Source: Cunninghamia lanceolata (lineage: Eukaryota > Streptophyta > Pinopsida > Cupressales > Cupressaceae). From it: a stretch of 64,000 nucleotides of DNA. The first letter of the stretch is position 1. Each line of letters opens with the position of its first letter. The stretch lies in contig BSBN01000809.1 of NCBI GenBank assembly GCA_027924645.1, positions 48,948,001 to 49,012,000 of the forward strand. The letters run 5' to 3'. The notes beneath the pieces are model-generated. The model was not told the DNA's origin, ran no database searches, and saw only the letters and a program-made list of their open reading frames with translations. This document shows positions 11,488-24,091 of this stretch, in pieces. Made by a program: the position numbers and the translations under genes.

Positions 11488-12375
11488 TTAGTCATCTGGT
11501 TCTTTGTTCAAATGTTTTACTGACTTTAAAATAAATGTTCGCTCATTATTAGGCCTGGTGTCAATGAATATACATTTCCTTGAGCTGTAGTTTAGTGGAA
11601 GAGATAGTACGAGGTGAACAGCTTGTTGCGAAGACATTTGTTGTAAATTGAGCAATGTATTTCCAAGTTTACTTATCATTCTTATAGCATCTATTTTATT
11701 TTGTTCATGTTCTTTTTGAATTCTTTTGAATGCATTTGTCATTGACTTATTGATTTTTGTCATGTAAGAGCTGCAATACATTGCTGCGGCATATGCATTC
11801 AAGACGAATTGTGCGTCTATATTTGCATTCCATATTTCTAGTATTTTTTTGGCAAAGCTATTATTCCATATGTGTGCTGGTTTCCTTTTCAAAAAAATTA
11901 TGGGCCTATGGATTGTATATTTCATGGCCATTATGTAATCATCCTCAGTTAAATTCATTTCTTGCAAAAACATTTCGAAAGAGAATGAATTGTCATAGTT
12001 TGATTGTTGTAAAGTGGAAAGAATATATTTTGCTATTGAAATTGTAGTTTGATCATTGTTTATAGATGGTTCAATAATTGAAGTTTTCCCCATTGTTGGA
12101 AGTAGAAAATTATATCGACAATTTTGCTTTTTTGATTTCCTGCATTGCTTGGTATGGTGATGTTTATGTATTATAGCTAAGTCAGGATGTAGTTCTTCAG
12201 TATTACATGTTATGTACTTGTCTACAAATTCTTCAATATTTGAATTACTATCTTTACCATAAATCAGTGCATCTCTAATCCACAGCAAGAAATGGTCATG
12301 TTCATTTCCACGGTTTTGGAATTCAGTTACAGAGAAATAATCCAAGATTTTCCCAAAGAAGGAATTGTCTGTCAA
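11488..12375 (-). pseudogene. Helentron Rep (HUH/Y2) nuclease domain
   Basis: Contains the HUH-type motif EFQNRGNEHDHFLLW (His26 and His28) and, ~170 residues later, NAYAAAMYCSSYMTKI, matching the two-tyrosine YxxxK catalytic helix of Helitron Reps. It would nick the transposon ends and form the 5'-phosphotyrosine. A frameshift next to an A-run (~12376-12390) separates it from the upstream Helitron_like_N segment, and TAA 11488 separates it from the helicase. Confidence 0.85.
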
Positions 12376-12377
12376 TA

Positions 12378-12628
12378 TTAGTTTTTTATTGCATTGATTC
12401 TATGCCTATAATAACGTGCACATGTCACATGATCTTTCCTTATGAGCTGAAATTTGTCAGTTTCATTTGCTATGTTGTGTTGCTGATTTGTTTTTGTTTG
12501 ATATGTATTGTGTAATTCTGCAAGCGTTTTTGATAGTGGCTCCCAGTATTGTTCAGCGCTTGTAAATGTAATAAAAAAGGTAGGAGGTCCAAGTTGTCTA
12601 ATCATTGCAAATGCATTTCTTTTTAATT
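12378..12628 (-). pseudogene. Helentron Helitron_like_N segment, 3' side of insertion
   Basis: Carries NAFAMIRQLGPPTFFITF and RKDHVTCARYYRHRINA, the conserved block just before the HUH motif in Helitron-like transposases. Its N-terminus is cut at 12629 by the TIR transposon. Removing 12629-28049 plus one AATT copy restores the same reading frame with the upstream part at 28050-28540 (Met-His-Gln-Leu-Lys-Arg across the join). Confidence 0.9.
12625..12628. repeat. AATT target duplication, left copy
   Basis: AATT here and at 28050-28053 bound the TIR transposon. The empty-site sequence predicted from them restores the Helentron reading frame exactly. AATT is palindromic, so strand is not informative. 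Confidence 0.75.
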
Positions 12629-12658
12629 GGGTAAGTGCAAGAAGATGGGGGGCCAAAA
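12629..12658 (+). repeat. Left terminal inverted repeat
   Basis: A 30-bp end repeating in inverted orientation at 28020-28049, with one A/G difference at position 11 from the terminus. Both arms are followed by AGTGGCC-containing sequence a short way inside. Confidence 0.85.
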
Positions 12659-12686
12659 AGTGGCCAAATTAATTTTAAAAAAAATT

Positions 12687-12714
12687 AAGTCATAACACAC
12701 TCGCGTTATGACTT
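12687..12714. promoter_or_regulatory. Palindromic subterminal motif 1
   Basis: AAGTCATAAC...GTTATGACTT is an inverted repeat around CACTCGC, 58 bp from the left end. It shares the ACTCGCGTTATG core with the motifs at 23912, 27042 and 27128. Possible transposase-binding site (inference). Confidence 0.5.
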
Positions 12715-12855
12715 CCTATAAATATTAAAAAAAACATTCCAATTTCATTTCTTTCTGTTTTCTCCTCTCTACCAGCAACTTCCAAACCCTCAAAAGTGCA
12801 CTCACATTTTTTAAAACACCAATCAACACAAAAAGCTTATCAATTCGTCGCCAAA

Positions 12856-14947
12856 ATGCCGCCGCGACGTTGAGCACGCCAAAGGGGTGAGTTATATTTA
12901 TTTTTTTGTTTGAATTTGTTTCTAAATAGGTAGGTTTTTGTTGATTTTTGATGTATATTTCGTTAATTGTTAGGAAATGTTAATGCACCTCCTCCTCCTC
13001 CTCCTCCTCAAAATCCACAAAATCTTGAGGAGGAAATACCTGTAGAACAACAACCTCCTCCATTCATTCCTCGACATGCCCCTGGAACACAAGAAAATAT
13101 AATGGGGCAAATTGAAAACAACAAAAAGGAAATTGAAGATATAACTGCAAGGTTGAAAGATCCTTCCACTTCAACCTTGCATAGGTCCACGCTTGCCGAA
13201 TCTCTTGAGTCTATGTTATCAAATGTAGATTCAATTAGCAAGCAAATAACTAGTTGGATGGATAAAAAGAGAGAGTTTAGAGATTACTATGTAGACAAGT
13301 TGTCATACCAAGATGTCAAAGAATTACAAATTACAAAATTAGACTTGTGTTCAATTTTCACAAACCCACAAACAAATCAACCTCCACCCATTACATGCAA
13401 GAGGTTCCCTATCCATTGGTGCAACAACCAAGCGAAAAGGGACAATTTCGGGCAGAGGTGGTGGATGGTTTTTGACCATCCTCCATGCAATAATAATGAG
13501 GTCCCACAATACTTTTTGAGGAAACTCTAATGTGAGTTTGTCCTCAATAAAGTGCCAAACTATTTTGATATGCGAGACTTCCAGGGTAGAGGTGGGGGGT
13601 CAGCACAAGATAGACCAGGGGCATGTCTTGACCCACAACGGGTAGTGAGATGAGTAATCAGCAGACCAGCCCACGAGCATGTTTCTATCCCTTCCATTGT
13701 GAAGGAGAGTGTTGAGGTCGATACACTTCAGTCGATTAGTGCCTTGACCCAGAGCATCATAGAGCATGCCAGTCTTGCAACACAGAGTGGGTTGGGAGAT
13801 AGTGCGAGGAGTAGGGTCCCATCGCATACTTGCCAGGCTTGCGGGTCAGCTTGTGGTTATGACCCCATGGACAGTCAGGACGCAGTTGCACAGGCTACAT
13901 CTGTAGCTGAGCAGATGGTGATGACAGATACCCTCCTGAGTGAGACTTTCGGCCTTGATACTCAGGTAAATATTAGCAAGTTTATTGAATTTAATTTATT
14001 AAATTTTATTTTTGAAATACAAGATTAACTAATTTAAATTGATGATTTTAATTAAATTTCAGGGTCATAGCGTCGATGCAGTTTTCAGTGGTTCTCCACC
14101 TGCATTTTTCACTAGATCATCTACTGTTGAGGTATGTAACTAGCAAACAATTATAAATATTACATGTGAATAGCATCGTTATATGAATGGTATTCTAATT
14201 TCTAATTTTGGATGTTGAATAGGTTAATACTATAGATTTCATGGCAACACCTGCCAGCGGTGGTGGACTTCAAAGCTTTACGGAGGTAATAAAATAAATA
14301 GTTTAATGAATGAATTGTACTTACTAAATTTTTGTATGTGATTTGTGTGCTTTATTGTGTGTACTTCCATGTTTAGATGAACATGTGTGTATGTTAGGAG
14401 CCACGATTTGCATCACTATTATAGTTTTCGTAATTGAATAATGTTGTTTTATTTCCAGATGATGCAAGCTGTGGAGACACCTCCCCATGTTCATAGGGCA
14501 ATGGAGCAGGGTGTGGCCTCTGCAATTCATAGCTCCATGGCATTGACAGGGGTATGAGGCAGATTAGTAAATTTCAATTTACATTCATTGTTATAGTTGT
14601 CTATTTTTGAAAAATCAAAAGATTATTGATTTGAAGTTTAATTTCTATCTGGATGGTTTCTATAGGACATGACATCACCAGGGTCTATTCCTGCTACTGA
14701 GGCAAGCGAGGAGACAGATTATATGTTAGCGGTAAGTGATTATTTTGTTAAATATTTCATTTTTTATAACATGTAATTTCTATATATTAATGTCTATACT
14801 TTTTTATTGTAACAGGTAAAGATGCAGGAAGAACTAAATAGGAGTAGCCCTTGGGTTCGTAGTAGACCACCCACATGCGCATCTCCATCCCCTAGAAGAT
14901 CAAAGGCTGCTCGTGATTTATTCTCTTCACCAGCCAGAGGGGAATGA
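12856..14947 (+). pseudogene. Seven-exon accessory gene of the TIR transposon
   Basis: Exons: 12856-12886, 12974-13965, 14063-14131, 14223-14285, 14459-14551, 14666-14731, 14816-14947. All have GT/AG borders, and every junction after exon 2 falls between codons. The predicted product is ~480 residues: a basic start (MPPRR), poly-Pro, a Glu/Lys-rich helical stretch, a conserved-looking YYVDKLSYQDVKELQ block, a Cys pair (CQACGSACG), and Ser/Pro-rich C-terminal exons. In-frame stops are TGA 12871-12873, TAA 13528-13530 and TGA 13651-13653, each one C-to-T step from CGA or CAA. I do not recognise the family. By position it resembles second genes of CACTA/Mutator-type elements (DNA-binding or transcription role); this is inference. 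Confidence 0.65.
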
Positions 14948-14954
14948 CTTTTTA

Positions 14955-15135
14955 TTGTGTTCCTTTGTTGTATGCCTATATGGCATTTGTGGACATATAT
15001 TTTGTATTGTACATAGTTGACATTGTATGCCTATATGGCATTCTTGTAAGCCTATATGGCTATTTTGTATATATGTTATACTTATATCGACAGATATTGA
15101 TGTATGCCTATATGGATATTTGGTTAATACAAATC
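14955..15135 (+). repeat. Degenerate TATGCCTATATGGCAT repeats in the 3' region
   Basis: The motif (T)ATGCCTATATGGCAT/TATT recurs at irregular spacing four to five times just after the accessory-gene stop, with an imperfect palindromic core (GCCTATATGGC). It may act in 3' end formation, or simply be a short satellite. Confidence 0.55.
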
Positions 15136-15212
15136 TTTTTTATTGATGGCATCCATACTTGCATTATAAATCCACGTTTGAATGGATATTTGTAGATGGC
15201 TACTTCAAATAT

Positions 15213-16083
15213 TTAAAGTCGGATTGTATTACATAGGATGTTTGCATTTTCTTTGACAGGCTTGATAGGCCATGGATTACATGATGGTGTTTGATGGAAA
15301 AGTATGGTACTAGAAGACTCTAGTTCAATCTTAATAGGCTTGTGATTGATAATATCTTTGCATGATTGCACTTGATCTTGGATCATGGGCATGTTGTTAG
15401 GATTTTGATTGCATTTTGGTGTTTGATGGATAGGCATGGTACTATGTGACTTTTGGATAGGCTTGGGAGACGTACACTAATTGAATTTGTGATTTCTAGT
15501 TTGAGATTTTTCCTCCACTAGAAGTCCTTGGAGGAAATCTAAAAAGGATGATTTGGATGTAGTGGGTTTGGATTGATGGGATAAGCTAGAATGTAAGGAT
15601 TATGAGATGGAGGATTTGAATAGGATACATAGGATAAACAGTTCTCACATGCGGTTGGGATTGGAGATATGAATTGAATATGAGGACCTTGGTCTAAAGT
15701 GGTTCTTCCCTTACCAAAGGTACCATAAGGATGACCATTAGATGTGTATTTAGGATTGGCATGATAGCTAGTGCTAGTCATTTCTTGTTTGAAATATTCT
15801 TGCATGTTCATGAGTGGGAGATGAAGGTTTATGGAAAGTTTGCATGTAATGATCTCATAGTTAATGCTATTGTCATCTTGATATCATCTTGATCTACAAG
15901 ACTATCATCATCATCATTGTCAAAGGGATTTTTTGATTGATTTGGATAAAAGATCTCATTTAAAGGATGCATGGTTTGAGGACCTATTTTGATTGTGATT
16001 TTGGGTTTTGCATGAGCCTCGCACAAGGTAATAGGCATAGGGTTTTTATCTTGCATAATGATTTTTTCAAACCAAGGGTCCAT
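15213..16083 (-). pseudogene. Unidentified Pro/Asn/His-rich degraded ORF
   Basis: Minus-strand frames 16083-15829, 15811-15539 and 15437-15213 are joined by frameshifts. They give peptides rich in Pro, Asn, His and Ile with internally related HQTPKCNQNP / HQTPSCNPWP segments and an Asp run (DNDDDD). Such composition is seen in N-terminal regions of plant retroelement gag proteins, but no diagnostic motif is present and the family is not recognised. Confidence 0.3.
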
Positions 16084-18028
16084 GATGGAAATGATTAAGG
16101 ATGATAGAATGTTTGGATTTTGGACTTTGAGATGTTTATGGTTGTAAATGTTTATTGTTTGGACTCAAATTTTGTTAAATGGTTGTTTGAAAGAGGACAC
16201 ATCAAACACAACAATAAGATTGGTTTAAGTATGGATGCAAATGATGTTTACTAGTTTATGAAATGAAGACACATCAGCTACATTAATTACCTATTCTATT
16301 GAAGTGGGTGTATCAATCTCCATGGGCTCAGCAATATTCTGGTTTGAGGACATGGTTGATACATGGTGAGACTAGGAGTCTTGTTTCAGTGGGATTTGAG
16401 CATAGGTATAGCAATGATGATAGTTATGCATTTTTTTGGGATGCACACCTCATTAATTGTAGTGGGATGACTTGAATGCATATTGCCTATATCCACGGGA
16501 TTGATTCAGTGTTGATGTAGACTTTGTTATTTTTCCTTGTCTATGCTCATTTGCGCATTGGTATGTTGCATTGGAATGAGAGGATGGATGATGAGAATGA
16601 TTGGATAGTTGGTTATTGGGACTTGTAGCATGTTTATCATGATGTCATGGATATCTTAGTTGCATAGTTTAGTGTGAGCTTTTGACAGTAATGATGGTTT
16701 ATCTTCTTAGATTGGAGATCTTGGTTCTACTTTGGAGTTATTAGTATTGTAGTTGAGTGTGTGTGGACCATGGTGATCTTCATTTAGGAGATGGTTATCA
16801 CAATGCCATGTGTAGTTCATATCATGGTTCAGTGGGAGCTTTGATAGTGATGTGTATTCGTCACCTAGTGATGGATGATCTTATATAGTGGTTGGGTGTA
16901 ATGGACAAACTCTTGGATTATGATTATTATTTGTAGTGAGAGTGCTTTGACATCTTGGCTACTATTTTTAGGAGATGGTTATCTTCATGTGGTTGTAGAT
17001 GTTGATCCTTGGTTTAGAGGTGTTTGGTATTGTGTCTTGGTGGACTCTTGATTCTAGATTAGAGTATTAGGATGATATAAGTTCTCTTGAGACTAGGATG
17101 TTTGTATTGGTGCATGTGATCTTCTAGGAGGAGATGTTAGATCATGATGTCATGTTTGGATACCTAATTTTGTACTTGGAGTTTTGACAGTGGTCTTGTT
17201 GGTTCTCTTGGTATTGAGTACATTGGTCATGTGCTTGGGAGCTTCATGATAATGTGGTGTTGCATTTGGAGCTTAACATGGATTGATTGGTTGTAGGTTC
17301 TCATACATACTTCGAGACTTGGGTGAGGCTAGAGTTCTCTTGGGATTAGAGACACTTGTTGAGATGGTTACCCTTTAGAGGTTTTAGCAGGAAGACCAAG
17401 GAGACTTTCACTTGGATATGGGCGTGAGTTAATTATGGACCTAGAGAAGATTCTTATTGGAGAGAGTCATTGTGGCTTGGTGTATCTTCGAGGAGCATTC
17501 TCATTCCCCACTCTTGGTCTACTCGACAGACTATCATCTAAGAGGTATTTCCCATCCTTTAGATGAATTTTTTTAATGCTTTATCTTCTCATGGTTATGG
17601 ATCTTGAGCTATGGTTATTGGTTCTAGAGGGATCATTCGAGGGGTGTCTCTAAACATGCTTTTTCTCAGGCACTAAACTGGAGTTGTCTAGATGCACAAG
17701 TGCGCCTCCCTCAATGAAGTTCATTTTGTTAACTTAGTTCATCCTAGTGACTCAAGGGGTTGTTATATTCTTTAGGCACAATATTTCATAGACTAAAACA
17801 TTCACTCCATGTTAAGGCGCTCAAAGGAGGCTCTGGAGATGGAAAATGGCGCCTTAACTCACTTATGTAAATTTTGGACTTTTAGGCAATTGCAAGATGT
17901 CTTGGAGGGCTCAATTCTTCAAGGCGCCCATTTTGTTCACCACTTGTAGCATCACTTGTTCAAGGCACATGTGTGATTTGGTCACAATAGGCGCCTAGAG
18001 TGAATAGGCTTTCATCCTAACTTAATAC
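16084..18028. other. Non-coding interior of the TIR transposon
   Basis: No open frame worth reporting. The text is GT-rich on the plus strand with loosely recurring phrases (GATGGTTATC, TTGGAGTT) and several GGCGCC sites at 17820-17995. This could be a degraded LTR or leader of a nested retroelement; no TG...CA boundaries were found. Confidence 0.35.
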
Positions 18029-19795
18029 ACTGCCTCCTTCTGACGATTTTTGGGGCAGCAGAAAACCTTTCACCACGGGCAAATGTCTCAGAGATATAAA
18101 AAACTAAGAGAGGTTATTGTAGAGGCACTCTACATGATCGCGTTGCCTTAGATGAAATGTTTGTAAGTGACACAATTTTTGAGTAACATCTCGTCAAAGA
18201 TTGCTGCCTTTTTGCACTTTGGACTCTTCAGGGATATCGTCGGTACAATGTAGCTCAGACTGTTTCGACATGTTTGGATGAAAAATAGGACCATGCCTAG
18301 CGTAAATGTACCCATTCGGATGCGTTGGAATAGTTAGTTTGGTTGCATCAGGAGCAGGACGAAAGTTACACCCCTTTGCAACTTTACACTGCCTCCTTCT
18401 GATGATTTTTAGGGCAGCAGAAAACCTTTCACCATGAGTAAATGCCTCAGAGATATAAAAAACTGAGAGAGGTTATTGTAGAGGCACTCTACGTGATCAT
18501 GTTGCCTTAGACAGAATGTTTCTAAGTGACATGATTTTTGAGTAACATCTCGTCAAAGATTCCTACCTTTTTGCACTTTGGACTCTTTAGGGATATCGTG
18601 GGTACAATGTAGCTCGGACTGTTTCGACATGTTTGGGTGAAAAAAAAGATAATGCCTAGCGTAAATGTACCCATCCGGATGCGTTGGAACAGTCAGTTTG
18701 GTCGCATCAAGAGCAGGACAAAAGTTACACCCCTTTGCAACTTTACATTGCCTCTTGACGATTTTTGGGGCAGCAGAAAACCTTTCACCACGGGCAAATG
18801 CCTTAGAGATATAAAAAACTGAGAGAGGTTATTATAGAGGCACTCTACGTGATCGCGTTGCCTTAGACAAATTTTTTTTAAGTGACATGGTTTTCGAGTA
18901 ACATCTCGTCAATGATTGCTGCCTTTTTGCACTTTGGACTCTTCAGGGATATCATGGGTACAATGTAGCTCGGATTGTTTTGACATGTTTGGGTTAAAAA
19001 AAGGACAATGCCTAGCGTAAATGTACCCATCCGGATGCGTTGGAATAGTTAGTTTGGTTGCATCAGGAGCAGGACAAAAGTTACACCCCTTTGCAACTTT
19101 ACACTGCCTCCTTCTGACGATTTTTGGGGCAGTAGAAAACCTTTCACCATGGGCAAATGCCTCAAAGATATAAAATATTGAGAGAGGTTATTGTAGAGGC
19201 ACTTTACGTGATCACGTTGCCTTAGACGGAATGTTTCTAAGTGACACAGTTTTCAAGTAACATCTCGTCAAAGATTGCTGTCTTTTTGCACTTTGGACTC
19301 TTTAAGGATATCGTGGGTACAATGTAGCTCAGACTGTTTCGACATGTTTGGGTGAAAAAAAGGATAATGCCTAGCGTAAATGTACCCATCCAGACGCGTT
19401 GGAATAGTCAGTTTGGTCACATTAGGAGCAAGACAAAAGTTACACCCCTTTGCAACTTTACATTGCCTCCTGATGATTTTTGGGGCAGCAGAAAACTTTT
19501 CACCATGGGCAAATGCCTCAGAGATATAAAAAACTGAGAGAGGTTATTGTAGAGGTACTTTACATGATCGCGTTGCCTCAGACAGAATGTTTCTAAGTGA
19601 CACGATTTTTGAGTAACATCTTGTCAAAGATTGCTACCTTTTTGCATTTTGGACTCTTCAGGGATATCGTCAGAACAATGTAGCTCAGACTATTTCGACA
19701 TGTTTGGGTGAAAAACAAGACTATGCCTAGCGTAAATGTACCCATCTAGATGTGTTGGAATAGTTAGTTTGGTCACATCACGAGCAGGACACCAA
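18029..19795. repeat. Five-copy tandem repeat, ~357-bp unit
   Basis: Units start with ACTGCCTCCTTCTGACGA or a variant at about 18029, 18388, 18744, 19100 and 19459. Each contains CTTTCACCA, GATATAAAAAACTGAGAG, TGTTTCGACATGTTTGG and a CTAGCGTAAATGTACCCAT block. Copies differ by scattered substitutions and small indels. Open frames at 18637 and 19352 are the same part of two units and not genes. Confidence 0.9.
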
Positions 19796-20009
19796 AAATA
19801 CAAAAGTTGCTTTGTGCAACTTGACAACATTGACACTTTTTTGCATCAGGAGCAGGACACCAAAAATGCATAACATGATGATGTAAAAATGTGTACATAT
19901 GTGTAAAAATGTAGGAGGAAATTAAAAAAAGACAAACCTTACAAATTAATGTGCATACTTACAACTCAATGTAACATAACTTTACAAAATCAATGTGAAT
20001 ACTTACAAA

Positions 20010-23000
20010 TTAATCCAATGAACCATCTGGGTCTGCCCTACTCTTTATTGTGTCAAGTATTGCTTCATGGTCAGACTCACGCACCTTCCACAATATTTTG
20101 TTCAAAGGTCTACCCCGATACTTTATCAAATGAACATTAGATGCCACGACAAGGTTCGAGTAATGAAGAATCTTCCGATGCGTATCAAAGTCCTGAAATA
20201 GCCAAATATTAACAGTCCTATGTGGGTACCTTCTAAGCCATGTTCCAGTAATAACCATTGAGCCTATAGGGTATTCAATGTTTTCTCCATCTATAACAGG
20301 GGCCTCCAATTTCTTTTTGGCCTCAACACACGATATAAGTAATAATCTGTTCCCTCTTCATTATCTTCATTTGTAATAACTACATATACGTGCCCTACAT
20401 TGATATGTGTAGCAAATTAGATGAAATTAGTCAACATTACAAAAACACTACAAAGTAAGATGACATTACCTGGTTGACCTAGACGAAATTAGATGCATAT
20501 ATGTGCCCTATATTGCCTGGTTGAACTAAATCTGATATGTGGTCAAAGTCAATTGACGATTCCATCTGTGTTAGTTCTAGTGCCGTCGGGGGTCGATACA
20601 TGTCAAGTGGGCTAAGATAACTTAACTGCCATTCGTCAACCCACTCCTTTGACTCACACTCATCCCAGACTTGAATTGTATAGGAAGAACAAAAGCACGA
20701 CATCTTTCATGTATGGATACTCCATGAACCTACAATTGAGCTTCTGAAAGAGTGCATCTCATTTGATCCTGTCAGTGTACAACAATCCTCATATGGTGCA
20801 ATGTTAGTATCATCTATCAACCAAAAAAATCTATGAACTAAAGACTTACCTTTATTACTTGGACCCATGGAAGCATTACACCACTCAACAATCAATTTTG
20901 CATCTGTCAACTTTGCATTGTCTTTATACTTTAACTCTTCTCGTGCTATGGCTCTTTTGATACATGCTCCTGCACCATCATGCTCCCCCTTTCCATGCCT
21001 GGCCTCACAAAAGTTCCACATATGTTGAATACTTGTAAAATTATGCCTCCTACTCAGCCAATAGAAATTCCATGAGTTCTTGAATTGTGACGCACAGTTA
21101 TCCGACCATATGATATGTTGACTGAACAATATGCCCCTTCTAGCCAAATCATTGTAGAACACCTAAAAGCAACCTTGCACGAACTCCGTAGAATGTGTGC
21201 GATCATCACTAATATAGAAATTATACTCCCTTATGATCTTTCTATCATCCTTTGTACTATAATTCGCATGAATGAATGCGATGTGCACAAATATAGAAAC
21301 CTGTGTGGAGTTGTAATATTGTGATTGCACCTCACATTGTGGCTGTAGACTGTAGTTCTCTGCAAAGTCAATGACTGAAACAATGCTACCAACCGGAAAT
21401 GTGTCCTTGCATAACTTGAATTGCAAGTCCAACCATCGAGCTCTATGGGCATGTCTTGCATACTCATACACTATGCTGTCACAATATATAGGCATAAACT
21501 GATACACTAGAATCTTTTCAATAACTAATTCACACCTCTTTGCTTCTTTACCATCTTTTGTATTGTATGCCACTGTTTTATACTTGCCAAACTCTATTAG
21601 TTCATTTCCAACCGCATGTGTTATTTCCATATGTTCACATATTGGCAAATGTTGCAAGCCACCGCAACGATGACATGTGCCATCCAAGCATAATTTCTTG
21701 TAGAATATTTGACCTTCCTCTCTTTCACATAAAATTCTTGATATGAAGTCTCTTGAAGATGTTGGTGGGGCACATATGGCACAACCCTGCAAATCATTGT
21801 TAGTATGCATATCTAAACAGATAGACCTATAAGCATCAAAATGGTTAGAAAATTCAATATGTAATCTACAACAACAAGTAGTGCATGTGTGATTTATCTT
21901 AACATAGAAAGGTTTTAGAAATTCAAAATATCTTTGACAAATTTTAATTTGAGGATACTTCTCTAGAAATTTACCATAAAACTATGTTTGAGTCTCATCC
22001 AAACAATGCTTTGGATGTGGCTCGCGATTCTGACTATCGATTCTCCTTCTTACCACATCCCTTTGATTTGGAGATACCCTTGTGTAATTCTTCCAAAAGT
22101 CTTCAATTAGTGATCTCAATGCTTCAACAATTGGTTCATCTTTTCGTGGTAGTCTCCCCGAGAATGCCCATAATTCATTGGCATTATTGTCCTGAATTCT
22201 TTGGTGTCTTCCAACGACTCTTGATAAAGTTTTCCTATTAATTCTCAATTCTTGACTTGTCTTTCTAATGAGACGAGCTTTCCTCGTTCGACTACTTACT
22301 ATAGTCGATGTAATCACACACCGTGTTGCATTACTATATTTTGTGCGTGAGGTGTTACCCACACTCTCATACGCACTCATTAGATTCTTGACAATAGATT
22401 TTTCACTTGACACCTCTGATGTTCTCAACCCAAGAATCTTCATGATAGACTTATACTTTATACTTCGCATCATTTCAACGAATAGTTGACATCTCGCAGT
22501 CTCATTTAACTTTTCAAAGAATAATCTCCAAATCTTATTAGCATATCTTCTACAAGTGCGTTTTGGAATCTTACCTTCCATTGGCTGCAAAATATTTTCA
22601 TCAATATCAATCAAATACTTTGGCTTTCTATGCCAAATTCTAGGTGGTGTCAAGTTAGGTAAATTCATCTCAACATTAGAAATTTTATCAATATTTAAAT
22701 GAGATGGGTTAGATGGCATACCTTCGATTGAAGATGGAATAGATGACATACCTTGAGGTTGAGGTGGGAACAATGGCATACCTCCTTCATCACATGTGAG
22801 TGATGATGTACTCTCAACTTGAGATGTGGTAGATGGTGTCCCTACATGTTGACTTGTGGTAGAGGATGTGTCTCCAACTATGGTATTTAAATCTCTCGTA
22901 CCACGAAGTTTTTGCATTCGTTCTCTTTGTGCTGCCAATACCATATCTCTTTGTGATGGTTGTGGTTCCTCTTTAATTGGTATGTCTTCATTTATCATGT

Positions 23001-23106
23001 CTAATTTCCTCTTCTCACGAAGTTCCCTCATAGCCACTGCTTTCTTTGCATTCTTAGCTTCTATCTCTTCCTGTGTTGGTTTAATTCTTGATCGTTTCCT
23101 CAGCAT
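20010..23106 (-). pseudogene. Sola-like DDE transposase of the TIR transposon
   Basis: A single minus-strand frame from ATG 23106 to ~20470, then a short intron (donor CAG|GTAATG, acceptor ~20402) and a last exon ending at 20010. In-frame stops: TAG 21982, TAG 21163, TGA 20707, TAG ~20491; a frameshift near 20320. The N-terminus is basic (MLRKRSRIKPTQEEIEAKNA). Then come a Cys-rich region (CTTCCCRLH, CAICAPP, CHRCGGLQHLPICEH), VIDFAENY, ISDDRTHS, IIWSDNCASQFKN and EARHGKGEHDGAGACIKR. Widely spaced Asp residues in these blocks suggest an RNase H-like DDE core. The motif order fits the Sola superfamily as I know it, and a 4-bp target duplication agrees. Roughly 1,000 residues if restored. Confidence 0.65.
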
Positions 23107-24090
23107 GACGGAGAATTTGTCTGTAGCATGATAAAGAGACCAATATTAGTTCCTAAGAAATGAATACAAGATAATAGTGGGATTGTATTTTTTTTATGTT
23201 GTAAGGATTTATTCTTGTATAGTTTGACATCATGGTATGTTAAGGTTTGTTTATTACACATAATTATTAAAGAGCCCAAGTGTAGAAAATATACATGGCA
23301 TCATGTGAGATTGTAGGCTGCTTTCTTGATTGGGAATGTGTCTATTTTAAACATGTATGATAAAGCATGATAAAGTAGTTCAATCCGAAATAAGGAAAAT
23401 ATAAAGAACATGCATGTAAAGACTTGACATACCTAAAAAATGAAGATTTGAATGGAGAGATTACCCAATTATGTAGTGTTTTTATCTTCTTGCATCAAAC
23501 TCCTCAACAATTTGAGTTTTTCACCACTTGCTTCCTTTTCAATGTTAAATTGAATAACACTCAAATATCATTACTAACAACAATACTATTAACCAATCTA
23601 TAATGTTAAATTCCTAAAATTGAATCACAATTAACATTGCAACCAACAAAAATTAAAACTTGAATAGATATATATCAAACTTGGTGTGAAAACTATGTTA
23701 TTTCCTCCTTCTCAAGTTGGCAAAGCAGAAAAGGTGGTGGAAAGATCATGCAAAGGTGGTACAATGTGTCAAATGTGCATGTGAACTTCCCAATAGCATG
23801 AAAGCACTTCTTTTTTGTCAGAGCACGCGTAGAATCAGTAAGAAAATAGAGCATGTGGGCTTGGATCACGGGGGTAACCACTTTTTTACCGTTTCAATAG
23901 AAAGACAAAACGTGAGCGCGTTATAACGCGCTTGCGCTATAATGCGCTCGCATTTTTTCCTGCTATAGATTCATCACATCCTTTGCATTGATCACATCTC
24001 TTTCCTGCAAGAGCTTGCCAGATGCTCCGCCATATGATAGGCATAACAATGAAGGGGCAAGCCCTCATAATCAAGTTTTTGATAGAAAAT
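23107..24090. other. Promoter-side region of the transposase
   Basis: AT-rich non-coding sequence upstream of the transposase ATG. Apart from the palindromic motif at 23912-23952 no specific element is visible. The short frames here are not supported. Confidence 0.35.
23912..23952. promoter_or_regulatory. Palindromic motif 2
   Basis: GTGAGCGCGTTATAACGCGC followed by a partial repeat ending GCGCTCGCAT. The core GCGCGTTATAACGCGC is a perfect palindrome. It lies at the border of the telomere-like array and matches motifs 3 and 4. Confidence 0.55.
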
Positions 24091-24091
24091 G

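Noticed and set aside
18637..19537. Two ~61-residue ORFs with similar sequence
   Set aside because: Same segment of two monomers of the 357-bp tandem repeat.
15213..19795. A complete gypsy retrotransposon within the TIR element
   Set aside because: No paired LTRs, PBS, RT or integrase found; only a gag-like composition and repeats.
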